This document shows, piece after piece, positions 34,149-43,870 of a stretch of DNA of 64,000 nt. The stretch comes from JBEKHT01 sp050012135. Its GTDB lineage: Bacteria; Chloroflexota; Anaerolineae; Anaerolineales; RBG-16-64-43. A program made the translations under genes and the position numbers. The stretch is taken from assembly GCA_050012135.1 (NCBI GenBank), contig JBEKHT010000006.1, positions 14,564-78,563 of the forward strand. The letters are read 5' to 3'. The notes under the pieces were generated by a model. It was not told the DNA's origin. It made no database searches and saw nothing but the letters and a program-made list of their open reading frames with translations. Numbering within the stretch: the first letter of the stretch is position 1; each line of letters opens with the position of its first letter.

Positions 34149-35816
34149 CTAGCGGAACCTCCCTCGGTACTGCTCGAGCAACTCCTCCTGGCGGTAGACC
34201 CGGGTCAGCCCCGATTGCTGGTCGATCACGGCGACCCGCTCCGTGCACGAAAAGCAGGGATCGAGGCTGCCGATGGTAATCGGCGCGTCGGCAATCGTCA
34301 TGCCTTGAAGCATCGTGGGGATGGCCTGCAGGTTGGCGTAGCTCGGCGCGCGCAGGCGCCAGCGGTAGGCCTGTTGACCGGTGCCGGTCAGCACGTAGTG
34401 ATGCACCTCGCCCCGCGGGGCTTCCACCGAAGTCAACCCTTCTCGCTTGGGAGGGATGTCTTTGACCTCGGCCAGGATCGGCCCCTTCGGCATCCTGGCC
34501 AACACTTGGCGGACGATCTGGATGGATTCCATCAGTTCGCGGATGCGGACCATCGTCCGGGCCCAGTTATCGCCGCCCTCTTCGACGCACACCTGGAAGT
34601 CGAGCTCTCCGTAGGCGGCGTACGGGTGATCCGCGCGTGCGTCAATGGCAACTCCCGAGCCGCGCGCGGTCGGTCCCACAACGCAAATCGCCTGGGCCTC
34701 CTCGCGCGACAGGACCCCCGAGCCTTGCAGACGCGCCCGCAGCGAGCCGTCCCCGAGGATGGCATCCACCGCGGCCGTGGCCTCCTTTTCAATCTTGTCG
34801 ATGACCGTGAGGAGGCGGGCCTCCGATCCCTCCGGTAGATCTCGCGACACCCCGCCGATTAGGTTCATGCCGTAGGTCTTGCGGTTGCCGGTGATGAATT
34901 CCATCAGCCACATCAAGGGTTCGCGGATCCGCCAGGTCTGCATGAACAAGGTGTCGAACCCGATGAAATGACAGGCCAACCCAGTCCAAAGGAGGTGGCT
35001 GTGGATGCGTTCCGCCTCGAGAAGCAGGGAGCGCAGATAGCGGGCTCGCGCGGGGACTTGGATTTCGGCTGCCACTTCGACCGCTTGACAGTAGCCCGTG
35101 CTGTGGACGAAACCGCAGATCCCGCAGATTCGCTCCGCCAGGAACGGCACCTGATTGTAGGTCAGCGCCGCCTCGCCCATCTTCTCGACCCCGCGATGGT
35201 TGAAGAATCCGCGGTAGTCCATACCGACGATTTGTTCCCCATTCACGAAGAGGTTGATGAAAACCGGTTCCTCTAGGGTCGGGAAGAAAGGGCCAATGGG
35301 CAGGACCGAGCTGTCTTCGGGCGGACGCCTCAGATTGGGTCTTGCCTCGGGAACGGGTTCTGGGCGGCGGTTGTACGGGAAGTCTTTGCGCAGCGGGTAG
35401 AGGTCCTGAGGCCAATCGTCCGGGAGGACCAGTCGGCGGGGGTCGGGATGGCCCACGGGCTCCACTCCGATCATGTCCCGCACTTCTCGCTCCGACCAAT
35501 TGGCCCCCGGAATGAGGGAGGTGATCGAGTCAATGCGCGGGTCCGTCGGTTCCACCTCCGTCCGCAGACGCAAGAAGGTCTTGTCGCGATCGAGGCCGAA
35601 GATGTCAGAGACCTCGTAGCAGCCCGAGAGTCCGCGCTTGTCGGTCCCAGCGGATATGATGAACCGGCCACCCAGCTGGTCTCGGATGTATTGCGTGGCC
35701 TCGACCAGGTTGTCGCGTGAGACCGCGGCGAAGATGATGTCCTCGGTCACCTGCTCGATGGTGACCTTTCCGCCCACTTCCCGGGTTATTCTCTCTGCGA
35801 TCGGGTGCGATGACAT
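34149..35816 (-). CDS. hyfG: [NiFe] hydrogenase large subunit, HyfG/HycE type (NuoC-NuoD fusion)
   Basis: A 555-residue fusion. Residues 1-150 are a NuoC/HycE N-terminal domain with LIPGANWSEREVRDMIGVEP and HPDPRRLVLPDDW. The rest is the catalytic NuoD-like part. The nickel ligands are C231 and C234 in RICGICGFVHS and C521 and C524 in DPCFSCTER. About 28 residues follow the arginine of the last motif, starting VAVID; this matches the E. coli HycE extension removed by HycI, and such a protease is encoded in the same operon. The enzyme reduces protons to H2. The ATG at 35816 has AAAGGAGA upstream; the GTG at 35837 is less likely. Confidence 0.96.
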   Translation of the reverse strand: MSSHPIAERITREVGGKVTIEQVTEDIIFAAVSRDNLVEATQYIRDQLGGRFIISAGTDKRGLSGCYEVSDIFGLDRDKTFLRLRTEVEPTDPRIDSITSLIPGANWSEREVRDMIGVEPVGHPDPRRLVLPDDWPQDLYPLRKDFPYNRRPEPVPEARPNLRRPPEDSSVLPIGPFFPTLEEPVFINLFVNGEQIVGMDYRGFFNHRGVEKMGEAALTYNQVPFLAERICGICGFVHSTGYCQAVEVAAEIQVPARARYLRSLLLEAERIHSHLLWTGLACHFIGFDTLFMQTWRIREPLMWLMEFITGNRKTYGMNLIGGVSRDLPEGSEARLLTVIDKIEKEATAAVDAILGDGSLRARLQGSGVLSREEAQAICVVGPTARGSGVAIDARADHPYAAYGELDFQVCVEEGGDNWARTMVRIRELMESIQIVRQVLARMPKGPILAEVKDIPPKREGLTSVEAPRGEVHHYVLTGTGQQAYRWRLRAPSYANLQAIPTMLQGMTIADAPITIGSLDPCFSCTERVAVIDQQSGLTRVYRQEELLEQYRGRFR

Positions 35817-35833
35817 CCGTCGACGATCTCCTT

Positions 35834-36361
35834 TCACCTGTGGGCAGTGGTGCTATTCCAATTCGGTGATAGCGTGACCAGTGTGCCCACTTCTCCCGCC
35901 GCGCGGCTGACCACCGTTCGGCCGGTTTTTCGACGCGCTTGGGCGACGAGGTCATCAAAATCACCGAAAGCCAACGCTCTGGCTGAACAACTGGCAACGC
36001 AAGCTGGCTCCAATCCTGCTTCGGTGCGATGGAAGCAAAGATCGCACTTCCGGGCCACCTTGTTGGCCCGGTCGAACCAAATGGCTCCAAATGGACAGGC
36101 CAGCGTGCACAGCTTGCAGCCAATGCACTTCATCGCATCGAGCGTCACCGCGTCCGGGGTCTCGCGATGGACCGCCTGGGTGGGACAGACAAGCGTGCAT
36201 GGGCTGTTCTCGCAATGGCGGCAGTTCATCGGCACGGCGAAGGTTTCGTCGATGAGTTGCACAAACATTTGCGAGTGACCGTCGTGCTCGCGTTCGCAGG
36301 CCACCTCGCAGGCGCGGCAGTAGATGCAGCGGCTGAGGTCCATGTAAAGGACTCTAGTCAT
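35834..36361 (-). CDS. Four-cluster ferredoxin subunit, HycB/HydN type
   Basis: A 175-residue iron-sulfur protein with four [4Fe-4S] motifs: CIYCRACEVACE, CRHCENSPCTLVCP, CIGCKLCTLACP and CDLCFHRTEAGLEPACVASC. It is the electron-transfer subunit of molybdenum formate dehydrogenases (HycB, HydN, FdnH-like without a membrane helix), and it links FdhF to the hydrogenase arm. The ATG at 36361 overlaps the end of fdhF by eight bases, showing translational coupling. The first operon gene is fdhF and the next is the large subunit, as expected for a formate hydrogenlyase. Confidence 0.93.
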   Translation of the reverse strand: MTRVLYMDLSRCIYCRACEVACEREHDGHSQMFVQLIDETFAVPMNCRHCENSPCTLVCPTQAVHRETPDAVTLDAMKCIGCKLCTLACPFGAIWFDRANKVARKCDLCFHRTEAGLEPACVASCSARALAFGDFDDLVAQARRKTGRTVVSRAAGEVGTLVTLSPNWNSTTAHR

Positions 36362-38441
36362 CTTGGTTGGCCTTCTCAACCTGCGCTTTCAGAGGGGAAA
36401 TCCTGCAGGCCGCCACTTTGTATTCGGGGATCTTCGCCTTCGGATCGAGGGCGTCGAGTGTCAGGACGTTCGTGCCCGGGAAGTGGAAAGGCATGAAGAC
36501 CACGTCCTCGCCAATTTGTCGGCTGACTCTGGCTCGGGCCTGCGCTTCACCGCGCCGGGTGAAGACCTGCATCAGCTCGCCATCGGCGATGCCAAATCGC
36601 TGTGCCGTGGCCGGATGGAGTTGCAGGAAAAGCTCCGGTTCCCGCTCGCGCAGAGCTCGCGTTCTTCGCGTCATGGCTCCGGAGTTGTAGTGCATGACCA
36701 CTCGCCCGGTCGTAAGCACCAGGGGATACTCGTCTGAGGTTTCCTCAAAGGGAGGCTGGTATTCGACCGGCGTAATCACACCGCGCCGATCCGGCTTTAG
36801 AAATCCGTCCGCATACAGAATGGGCGTCCCGGGGTGATCGGGGGTCGGGCAGGGCCAAGGAATTCCGCCCAGGGCCACCTGGACTCGCTGGGGGGTGATC
36901 CCGGCGTAGGATGGGGTGACCCGGTTGATCTCCGCCAGGATGTCCTCTTCAGCCCCGTATGGGAAGGCCGGCGCTAGTCCCAGGCGTTCCGCCAGATCGC
37001 ACAGAATCTGCCAGTCGGGATGGGACTCGCCGACCGGCTCGATCGCCTTTTCAAACCATTGCACCCGGCGGTCCGTGGTCGTCTTGGTTCCGCGCTTCTC
37101 CGCGAAGGAGGCGGCGGGCAAGACGACGTCAGCCAGCTCGGCCGTCTCGGACATGAACAACTCAACTACGGCCAGGAAGTCAAGGTGTTGGAGGCCCTCG
37201 CGAACATGCGTCGAGTTCGGATCGCCGACCACCGGATTCTCCCCCATGATCAACATGGTGTGGAGGTCGCCGCGTTGGGCCGCGTGGCTCATCTCGACCA
37301 GGGTCATCCCGACCTTGAGCGACAGGGCCTCCGGCAAGCAGCCCCAGGCGGAGGCGAACTTCGCCCGCACCTCGGGGCTTGTCACCGGCTGGTAAGCTGG
37401 AAAAACGTTGACCAGCGCGCCCATGTCGCAGGCGCCCTGCACATTGTCTTGACCACGCAAGGGATTAACGCCTGTACCGGGCCGCCCGATTTGGCCGCAC
37501 AGCATGGCCAGGTCGCCGCAGGCAATCACGGTATCGGTGCCGCAGGTATGTTGGGTCACACCCATGCAGTAGATGAGGGTTGCGGCACCTGCCTTGGCAT
37601 AGGCCCGTGCTGCCTGGCGGATCCGCTCGGCCGGAACATGGGTCATCTTCTCCGCCCGTTCGGGAGGATAGTTCTGTACAACTTGGCGAAGAGTTTCCAT
37701 GCCGGTCGTACGCTCGGCGACGAACGCCGCATCGAACAGCTTTTCCTCAATGATCACGTGCATTAGCGCGTTGAGCAGGGTGATATCGGTCCCCGGCAGG
37801 AGCTGGAGAAAGATATCCGAACTCCACGCGGTGGGAGTGACCCGCGGGTCCGCCACGATGACGGTGGCGCCATGCTCTTTGGCATCCATCACCCAGCGAG
37901 ATACGATGGGATGGTTTTCGGCGAAATTGGAACCGATGACCAGCAGGCAGTCCGACTTGGCAAAGTCAGTAATTGGATTCGTCATCGCCCCGGAGCCGAA
38001 CGTTGTGGCCAGACCGGCCACCGTAGGGCTGTGTCAGAGGCGGGCGCAGTGGTCTATGTTGTTTGTCCCCAGCAGCCGAGCCAGCTTCTGGAATAGGTAA
38101 TTCTCTTCATTCGTGCATTTGGCCGAGGCCAGGAAGCCAAGGGCATCCGCCCCGTGTTCGTCTCGGGTGCGCGCAATGTTATCGGCGATCAGACCCAGGG
38201 CTTGGTTCCAGGAGGTCTTCTCGAAGTGACCGTCCACCCGCTTGAGAGGCGAGTGGAGCCGCTCGGGGTGGTAAACAAGATCCAGGGCGGCATTCCCCTT
38301 GGGACATAGGGCCCCTTCATTGGTCGGATGATCCTTCATATACTCCAGGCCGACGGCGGCCCCGTCTTGGACGGCGATGTAGAGTCCACAACCCACCCCG
38401 CAATACGGACAGATGCTGGGTACGAGCGAAGATCCCTTCAT
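36354..38441 (-). CDS. fdhF: Selenocysteine formate dehydrogenase H
   Basis: A 695-residue molybdopterin enzyme that oxidises formate to CO2 in the cytoplasm. The N-terminus has the [4Fe-4S] motif CPYCGVGCG with GALCPKG. An in-frame TGA at 38034-38036 is residue 136, in the context DHCARL-U-HSPTVAGL; E. coli FdhF has its selenocysteine and following histidine in the same setting. The reading frame continues without break for another 559 residues of clear molybdopterin oxidoreductase sequence, ending in the C-terminal cap domain. Both halves are in the same frame and a SECIS hairpin follows the TGA, so this is recoding and not a broken gene. The ATG at 38441 has GGGGAGC upstream. Confidence 0.96.
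38005..38036 (-). promoter_or_regulatory. SECIS element and UGA selenocysteine codon
   Basis: On the coding strand the TGA is followed 12 bases later by a hairpin of GTGGCC and GGCCAC with apical loop GGTCT. The loop sequence equals the SelB-binding GGUCU of E. coli fdhF, and the distance from UGA to that loop is 18 bases in both (from memory of the E. coli element). Confidence 0.9.
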
Positions 38442-39626
38442 ACTTCATGCTCCCCGTGGCCGGTCTCTTGAAGCTGCCTTGCTGTGCGCAAGGCCCTCCT
38501 TGTGGGAAGACCTGGCGAATGATCTTCGAGTGCCCCCAAATTCAAGGCCCGCCCTTGCATCGATGATCTTCAAGGGCAGGGGAGGGCCATGGCTTTCTGT
38601 GCGCCGGGTGCTCGCCTGAATTCATATGGCGGATTCCTCCGCTCGCGACGAGTCCCTCCCTCACGTTGTGTATCCCGGCTCTTGGCCCTTCGCTCGGGCC
38701 GGACGGAGTGCCTGGCTCGGAAAGAGCCTGACAAGCGAAAACGTATGACCGGCCCGGGCCTCAGCCAACCTTCGAACGGTCAGGCAGGGATCAATACCGC
38801 TCAGGAGACTCGGACACAGAACCTTGACACCGTGGTGGGCCAAATCCACCGGGTGGAGGCCGGTACTATCCGAGGCCTCCCGCGAAGGGAAACAGTCGAG
38901 CACATAGCACGAATCGAAACCGCTTTGCTAGCACGTGATGGGAGCGCCCATCCGCTCGCTGAGTGACCCGTCCCAAATCTGGATCCCCTTGTCCGGATCG
39001 TCATGCAGGTGCAGGTTGCGCGGGCCCACTTCCGCGGAGAGCATGTCAGCACTGGCGATCATGTCGTTGAAAAGCGGCACGTCAGATGGGCCAGAGGCGT
39101 TCGCATTCACGCTGATGCCCTCATGATCCGGCCAGGTTTTCGGTCGAGGAGGCTCGATTGTGACATTCTTCTCAGGATTCATTATACGCCCGCCACCGTG
39201 AGCAAAGAAGGCACAAAACCCACTGAGGCACTAGTGAGTTTTGTAGGGAAAGATGCTGAGCCGGTACGCTAACGAAGCGGCCTGACGCGCACTGTCCCCG
39301 GGTGCAAGTTGCGACCAACGGCCAGATCGGCTCGGGACAGCTCAACCCGCACGGAAAGGCTGGATCGCCTTCCTGCGCATGCCGAGCAGGCCACGGAATG
39401 CGAAGCCCGCTTGCTCATTAAATGAAATCTGCTCAACCCATGGGTCGAGCAGTTCGTGAGTCCCGCAAGGGTGTCGATGGAATGGAAGATGCCGGGATCA
39501 CGCCCCCGCCAGGGGAGGGCGAGGCGAGTGGCCAGCCTACGTCAATCCTTCGCTGGCCCCAGGTCAAATCCTGGCCGACACACCGCCAAGTTCCGTGCGT
39601 CGGGAATGCGAGTGCCCAGGATCAAG
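38442..39626. other. Region upstream of the formate hydrogenlyase operon
   Basis: About 1.2 kb with only one small candidate gene (38928-39182, minus). The operon promoter must lie here. I looked for a sigma54-type GG-N10-GC element as in E. coli fdhF and found no convincing match near the start codon. No repeats or RNA genes were recognised. Confidence 0.4.
38928..39182 (-). CDS. Hypothetical small protein
   Basis: An 84-residue ORF with an acidic, soluble composition and segments such as LFNDMIASADMLSAEVGPRNLHLH that read more like protein than a chance ORF. I do not recognise a family. A TATAAT overlaps the ATG at 39182 (TATAATG), so a transcript from that box would start downstream and this ATG could not be used; the true start may be elsewhere or the gene may be a remnant. 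It lies in the otherwise empty region upstream of fdhF on the same strand. Confidence 0.3.
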   Translation of the reverse strand: MNPEKNVTIEPPRPKTWPDHEGISVNANASGPSDVPLFNDMIASADMLSAEVGPRNLHLHDDPDKGIQIWDGSLSERMGAPITC

Positions 39627-39699
39627 TGCCCCCATGGGGATTCGAACCCCAGTTTAGGCCTTGAAAGGGCCGCGTCCTGGTCCTCTAGACGATGGGGGC
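39627..39699 (-). tRNA. tRNA-Glu (TTC)
   Basis: The acceptor stem pairs GCCCCCA with TGGGGGC, with discriminator A. The D-arm TCGTCTAGAGGACCAGGAC is typical of tRNA-Glu. The anticodon loop is CTTTCAA, giving anticodon TTC. The outermost anticodon-stem pair (27-43) is a C-U mismatch. The T-loop is TTCGAAT. CCA is not encoded. Confidence 0.93.
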
Positions 39700-40301
39700 C
39701 CGACTGGATCGCGCGGCATTGTATCATGCGGGGAGGGCGCTTACAACATTCGCCCACCCTCTCGTCAGGCTGTGAGTTCTTCGCTAAGAAGACTCTGGAT
39801 TGATGTTGCCCGCGGGGGCAGCGCGCAGCCAACGGGGGGTTCGCCCGTCCCTCTGTGACCGCCAAGGTCATGCCTCCCCGGCCTTCAACCGTGAGCGGGT
39901 AAATGAGGCCGTAAGAAGGTTTGACCTCTAGGATGCTGACCCGGCACCTCCTCAGCCAACTGCAGAGCGCGTCGGCAGTTTCTGCGCAGGAAGACGCACT
40001 CGGTTCCCGCGAGATGGTCGCGGTTGAGAAGGATCGCGCCTGGCAGGACCCGGCCGCTTGACATACCCCCGTCATCCTCTGACTCCGAACCGTACGATCA
40101 GGCCGGATTGCGTCGTTCGGTTTCCACAAAAGGGGGGACCTGGGAGGCATGGGCACGAAGATCCCCCATCTCCCTGGGGATCCAGCCATCCCCCGTGCCC
40201 GTAGCAAGCGGCACGGCCTTCCAGGAGCTCGCGTCTTCGAATCCGCACTTCGTCCTGCAAGCGCTCCGCCATACCGAATGGCGGGTCGAGCCGAAGGATG
40301 C
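39700..40301. other. Intergenic region downstream of uvrA
   Basis: About 600 bases without a believable gene. A perfect seven-base hairpin, CCGCCAT (40266-40272) with ATGGCGG (40278-40284), lies 18 bases beyond the uvrA stop codon. It may serve as the 3' end of the uvrA mRNA, although no T-run follows on that strand. Confidence 0.4.
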
Positions 40302-43271
40302 CTATCGTGGTCCCGTCTTCCGCGCCCGAACCCTCGGCTGCCTCACGGGCGCGCTCGTCTGAGGAAAGAGAAGGTCCCGCAGATAGCGCCCCGTGTGGGA
40401 ACTGGGCGAGGCGGCAACCTCCTCGGGTGTTCCTTGCGCAATCACTTCACCCCCGGCATCCCCTCCTTCAGGTCCGAGGTCAATGACGTGGTCTGCCACC
40501 TTGATCACGTCGAGGTTATGTTCAATAACTGTCACCGTGTGTCCCTCGTCCACGAGCTTGTCCAATACGGAAATCAGGCGACGAACGTCGGCCGCATGCA
40601 GGCCGACAGTGGGTTCGTCGAGAATGTAGAGGGTGTGGCCGCTGGCCTTTCGAGAGAGCTCGCGGGCCAGCTTGACCCGTTGGGCCTCGCCCCCCGAGAG
40701 GGTCGGTGCGGGCTGCCCCAGACGTATGTATCCGAGCCCAACGTCAAAAAGCGTATTCAACTTGCGGACCATGCTGGGGAAGGCGTTGAACGTGTCTCGG
40801 GCCTCCTCCACGGTGGTTTCAAGAATATCGGCGATGGTCATCCCCTTGAAAAGGACCTGGAGGGTTTCCCGGTTAAACCGGGCTCCGTTGCAGACCTCGC
40901 AAGGAACATAAACATCGGGGAGAAACTGCATCGAGACCTGGATCTGACCCTGGCCCTCGCAAGCCTCACAGCGGCCCCCTCGCACATTGAATGAGAACCG
41001 TCCCGGGCGATAACCCCGGACTTTGGAACCCGGGAGTGCGCCAAAGAGATCCCGAATTTCGCCATAGAGCCCGACGTAGGTCGCCGGATTGGACCGGGGT
41101 GTCCGCCCAATGGGAGACTGGTCAATGTTAATCACCTTCTTGACCTCTTGCGCCCCTTCAATCCGGTCGCAGGCCGCTACCCCTGAGAGGCCGTCGGCCG
41201 GCGAGGCCAGGGAGCGGTAGAGCACGTCCAGGAGCAGGGTCGACTTGCCTGAACCCGACACCCCGGTTATGCAGACCAGCTTCGCGAGAGGAATCTGGAC
41301 GGTTAGGTTCTTGAGGTTGTTGGCCCGCGCCCCAACCACGGTGAGATACTTTCCGTTGCCCAAACGGCGCTGGCTGGGCACCTTGGTCTGTAGCCGACCG
41401 GCCAGGTAGCGTCCCGTCAGCGACCGAGGATTCTTGGCCAGTTTGTCAGGCGGACCCTCCGCCACAAGATGCCCCCCGGCGGGCCCGGCGCCAGGCCCCA
41501 GGTCAATCACCCAATCGGAAGAACGGATCATGGCCAAGTCATGCTCCACCACGAGCACCGTATTGCCCAGGTCACGCATTTGCCTCAGGCTGGCCAGCAG
41601 GCGCTCCGTATCGCGGGGATGAAGCCCCACCGAGGGCTCGTCGAGCACATAGAGAACCCCGCTCAGACGCGAGCCGATTTGGGTTGCCATGCGGATCCGC
41701 TGCGCCTCTCCTCCTGACAGGGTCGCGCTCGACCTCGAAAGGGTCAGGTAGTCCAGTCCCACTTGCTTGAGAAAATCCAAGCGAGCAACAATCTCGTGCA
41801 GAATTGGCGCGGCGATTATTCGAGTTCGCCGCCGAGCGAAAGGACCGCCGCCCGGCCAGGCCTCCAGTTCGCTCAGCCACGCGTGGAGGTGGGCCAGAGT
41901 CCAGTCGCTGACATCAACGATGTTGTGGTCCGCCAGCGTGACCGCCAGGGATTCCGGGCGCAGCCGTCGGCCGCCACAGGAATCACAGGTCCGTTCGCTC
42001 ATCAGGGCTTCGATTCGCCCGCGCAGGCTGGCCGAGGAGGTCTCTTGGTAGCGGCGTTGCAGGGCTGGGATAACCCCCTCGAAGACCATTTCGAATGAAC
42101 CGGCTCGGCCGTCCCTGCGCTCGAACGGCACGACGATCTTTTCGTCTCCGGTCCCGAAAAGTATGCGCTCCAGAGTGGGAGCCTTTGTCTCGCTGACCGG
42201 CGCATCCAAGTCCAGGCCGAGATGTGCCGCCAAGGCCTCCAGCAAGGGCCAGTAGGACTCCCCTTCCCGTGGGGAGGCACTGTTCGGACGCCGCTCGAAG
42301 GCGAGATCCATGGCCGAGAAGGCCCCTTCACTCGGGGTCAGACCACGGTCCGGGACGACTTTGTCCGGGTCGATTTCCAGACGGGTGCCCAACCCCTGAC
42401 AGGCTGGGCAGGCCCCCCGGGGGGAGTTGAAAGAAAAACTACTCGGCTCGATTTCGGGCAGGTTGGTCCCGTCGTAAGAGCAGGCCAGATGCTCAGAAAA
42501 TGGCAGATCGTGTGGGGGGTCCTGGGAAAGGTCCTGTGCGATCAGGTGGCCGTCGCCTAGACGCAATGCCGTCTCCACGGAATCGGTCAGGCGGGTGAGG
42601 AAATCGGACCCCTCTTCGGCGGCCACGGAAGGAGCGGGGATCACCAGCCGATCCACCACCGCCTCGATCGTGTGAGGTCGATGGGGGTCAATTTCCAATT
42701 CGGCCTCCACGTTGTACATGGTCCCGTCCACCCGCATGCGCACGAAGCCGGAGTGCTGCATTTCCTGAATTGCCGCCTCGTGACCCCCCTTGCGCCCGCG
42801 CACGACCGGTGCCAGCAACACCAGACGCGTCCCGGAGGGTTTGTCAGCCAAGGCCGTGACAATCTCTTGGGCCGACTGACTTTGGACCTCACGGCCGCAG
42901 ACCGGGCAGTGGGGGGTTCCTAGACGGGCAAACAAGAGGCGCAGATAGTCATAGATCTCGGTGACGGTTCCGACCGTGGAGCGTGGATTGGCCCACAGGG
43001 CGCGCTGGTCAATCGCCATGGCTGGCGAGAGGCCTTCGATCAGATCGACGTCCGGCTTTTTGAGCTGGCCAAGAAACTGGCGGGCGTAGATCGACAGCGA
43101 CTCAACGTAGCGGCGCTGGCCCTCTGCGAAGAGCGTGTCGAAGGCCAAGGATGACTTTCCCGACCCGGAAAGCCCCGTGATGACCACCAGCTTCAAACGC
43201 GGGATGTCTACTGAAAGGTTCTTGAGATTGTGTTCCCGTGCTCCGACGACGCGAATGACGCTTTCAGACAT
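40302..43271 (-). CDS. uvrA: Excinuclease ABC subunit UvrA
   Basis: A 989-residue DNA damage sensor of nucleotide excision repair. It has two ABC ATPase halves, with Walker A motifs GLSGSGKSSLAFD and GVSGSGKSTLLLD, and signature motifs in LSGGEAQRIRMA and LSGGEAQRVKLA. Zinc-binding cysteines are in CPVCGREVQ, ACPACQGLG, CDSCGGRRL and CEACEGQGQIQVSM with VYVPCEVCNGARF. Length and order are standard. The ATG at 43271 has a GGGAAGG site; a TATAAT on the same strand at 43300-43305 gives a leader of about 20 bases. The ORF continues upstream to 43319 but the extra residues are not UvrA-like. Confidence 0.98.
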   Translation of the reverse strand: MSESVIRVVGAREHNLKNLSVDIPRLKLVVITGLSGSGKSSLAFDTLFAEGQRRYVESLSIYARQFLGQLKKPDVDLIEGLSPAMAIDQRALWANPRSTVGTVTEIYDYLRLLFARLGTPHCPVCGREVQSQSAQEIVTALADKPSGTRLVLLAPVVRGRKGGHEAAIQEMQHSGFVRMRVDGTMYNVEAELEIDPHRPHTIEAVVDRLVIPAPSVAAEEGSDFLTRLTDSVETALRLGDGHLIAQDLSQDPPHDLPFSEHLACSYDGTNLPEIEPSSFSFNSPRGACPACQGLGTRLEIDPDKVVPDRGLTPSEGAFSAMDLAFERRPNSASPREGESYWPLLEALAAHLGLDLDAPVSETKAPTLERILFGTGDEKIVVPFERRDGRAGSFEMVFEGVIPALQRRYQETSSASLRGRIEALMSERTCDSCGGRRLRPESLAVTLADHNIVDVSDWTLAHLHAWLSELEAWPGGGPFARRRTRIIAAPILHEIVARLDFLKQVGLDYLTLSRSSATLSGGEAQRIRMATQIGSRLSGVLYVLDEPSVGLHPRDTERLLASLRQMRDLGNTVLVVEHDLAMIRSSDWVIDLGPGAGPAGGHLVAEGPPDKLAKNPRSLTGRYLAGRLQTKVPSQRRLGNGKYLTVVGARANNLKNLTVQIPLAKLVCITGVSGSGKSTLLLDVLYRSLASPADGLSGVAACDRIEGAQEVKKVINIDQSPIGRTPRSNPATYVGLYGEIRDLFGALPGSKVRGYRPGRFSFNVRGGRCEACEGQGQIQVSMQFLPDVYVPCEVCNGARFNRETLQVLFKGMTIADILETTVEEARDTFNAFPSMVRKLNTLFDVGLGYIRLGQPAPTLSGGEAQRVKLARELSRKASGHTLYILDEPTVGLHAADVRRLISVLDKLVDEGHTVTVIEHNLDVIKVADHVIDLGPEGGDAGGEVIAQGTPEEVAASPSSHTGRYLRDLLFPQTSAPVRQPRVRARKTGPR

Positions 43272-43870
43272 GCGCACCTTCCCGGCTGATAGGGACTCTA
43301 TTATAAGGAGAAACCTCATCCAATGGCGAGGGCCCAGTGTTCACTCAGCTCGGATGCAACCCAAGGAGCCGGGTCCTCTCTGAGGGCAAGGTCAGCGAGG
43401 GAGAGGCAAGGAATCGCCTATTCGGCTGAGCTCGGCCGGCGCAGGCCAGAAGCAAGAGGGTTCGGTCCGGTTGGGTGAGGGGACGGGTAGCCCCCCGGCC
43501 GCGGGTGGCCCCAGGGACCGCCGAGAAATCGGTTCGGTCCCGGCACTGCGGGTGAGAAGCTTAGCGGGGCCACAGATGTGGCAGGCGATCTCCTTTTCGG
43601 CAACGGCCCGGGCCTGACCCACCTCTCTCGCTCGGGCTGGGTGCCCCCTCGCGCCCCTCCCCGGCTCCGCTCCTGGGGACGCGCCGACTGCGGCGCAATC
43701 TCCGCCCTTCGACAAAGGAGCCCACCTGCGCATGGGGCGGGAGGGGCATTCAACAGCGGGCCGGCCAGAAATCACCACCGGCTCTCAATCCGGGGAGAAG
43801 ACAGGATCGCAAGAAGAATGCCGGCACGCCTGTCATTTCGTCTCGCGCATGGGCTATAATCTCGCCCTGC
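43272..43870. other. Divergent promoter region between uvrA and the SLC13 gene
   Basis: About 600 bases with no coding ORF. It contains the uvrA -10 box (TATAAT on the minus strand, 43300-43305) near one end and the transporter -10 box (43855-43860) at the other. Confidence 0.5.
43855..43860 (+). promoter_or_regulatory. -10 box of a leaderless transporter gene
   Basis: A perfect TATAAT ends 11 bases before the ATG at 43871. A weak CTGTCA lies at 43830-43835. The predicted mRNA would start only about four bases before the start codon, leaving no room for a ribosome binding site. Confidence 0.6.

Noticed and set aside
36354..38441. A nonsense mutation splitting the formate dehydrogenase gene.
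   Set aside because: The TGA is in the known selenocysteine position, both halves are in frame, and a SECIS hairpin follows. It is a recoded, intact gene.
38442..38600. A sigma54 promoter (GG-N10-GC) for fdhF as in E. coli.
   Set aside because: Only loose matches were found in GC-rich sequence; none has the TGGCAC and TTGC halves at the right distance.
39422..40207. ORFs around tRNA-Glu on both strands.
   Set aside because: They run through the tRNA gene or have no protein-like pattern.
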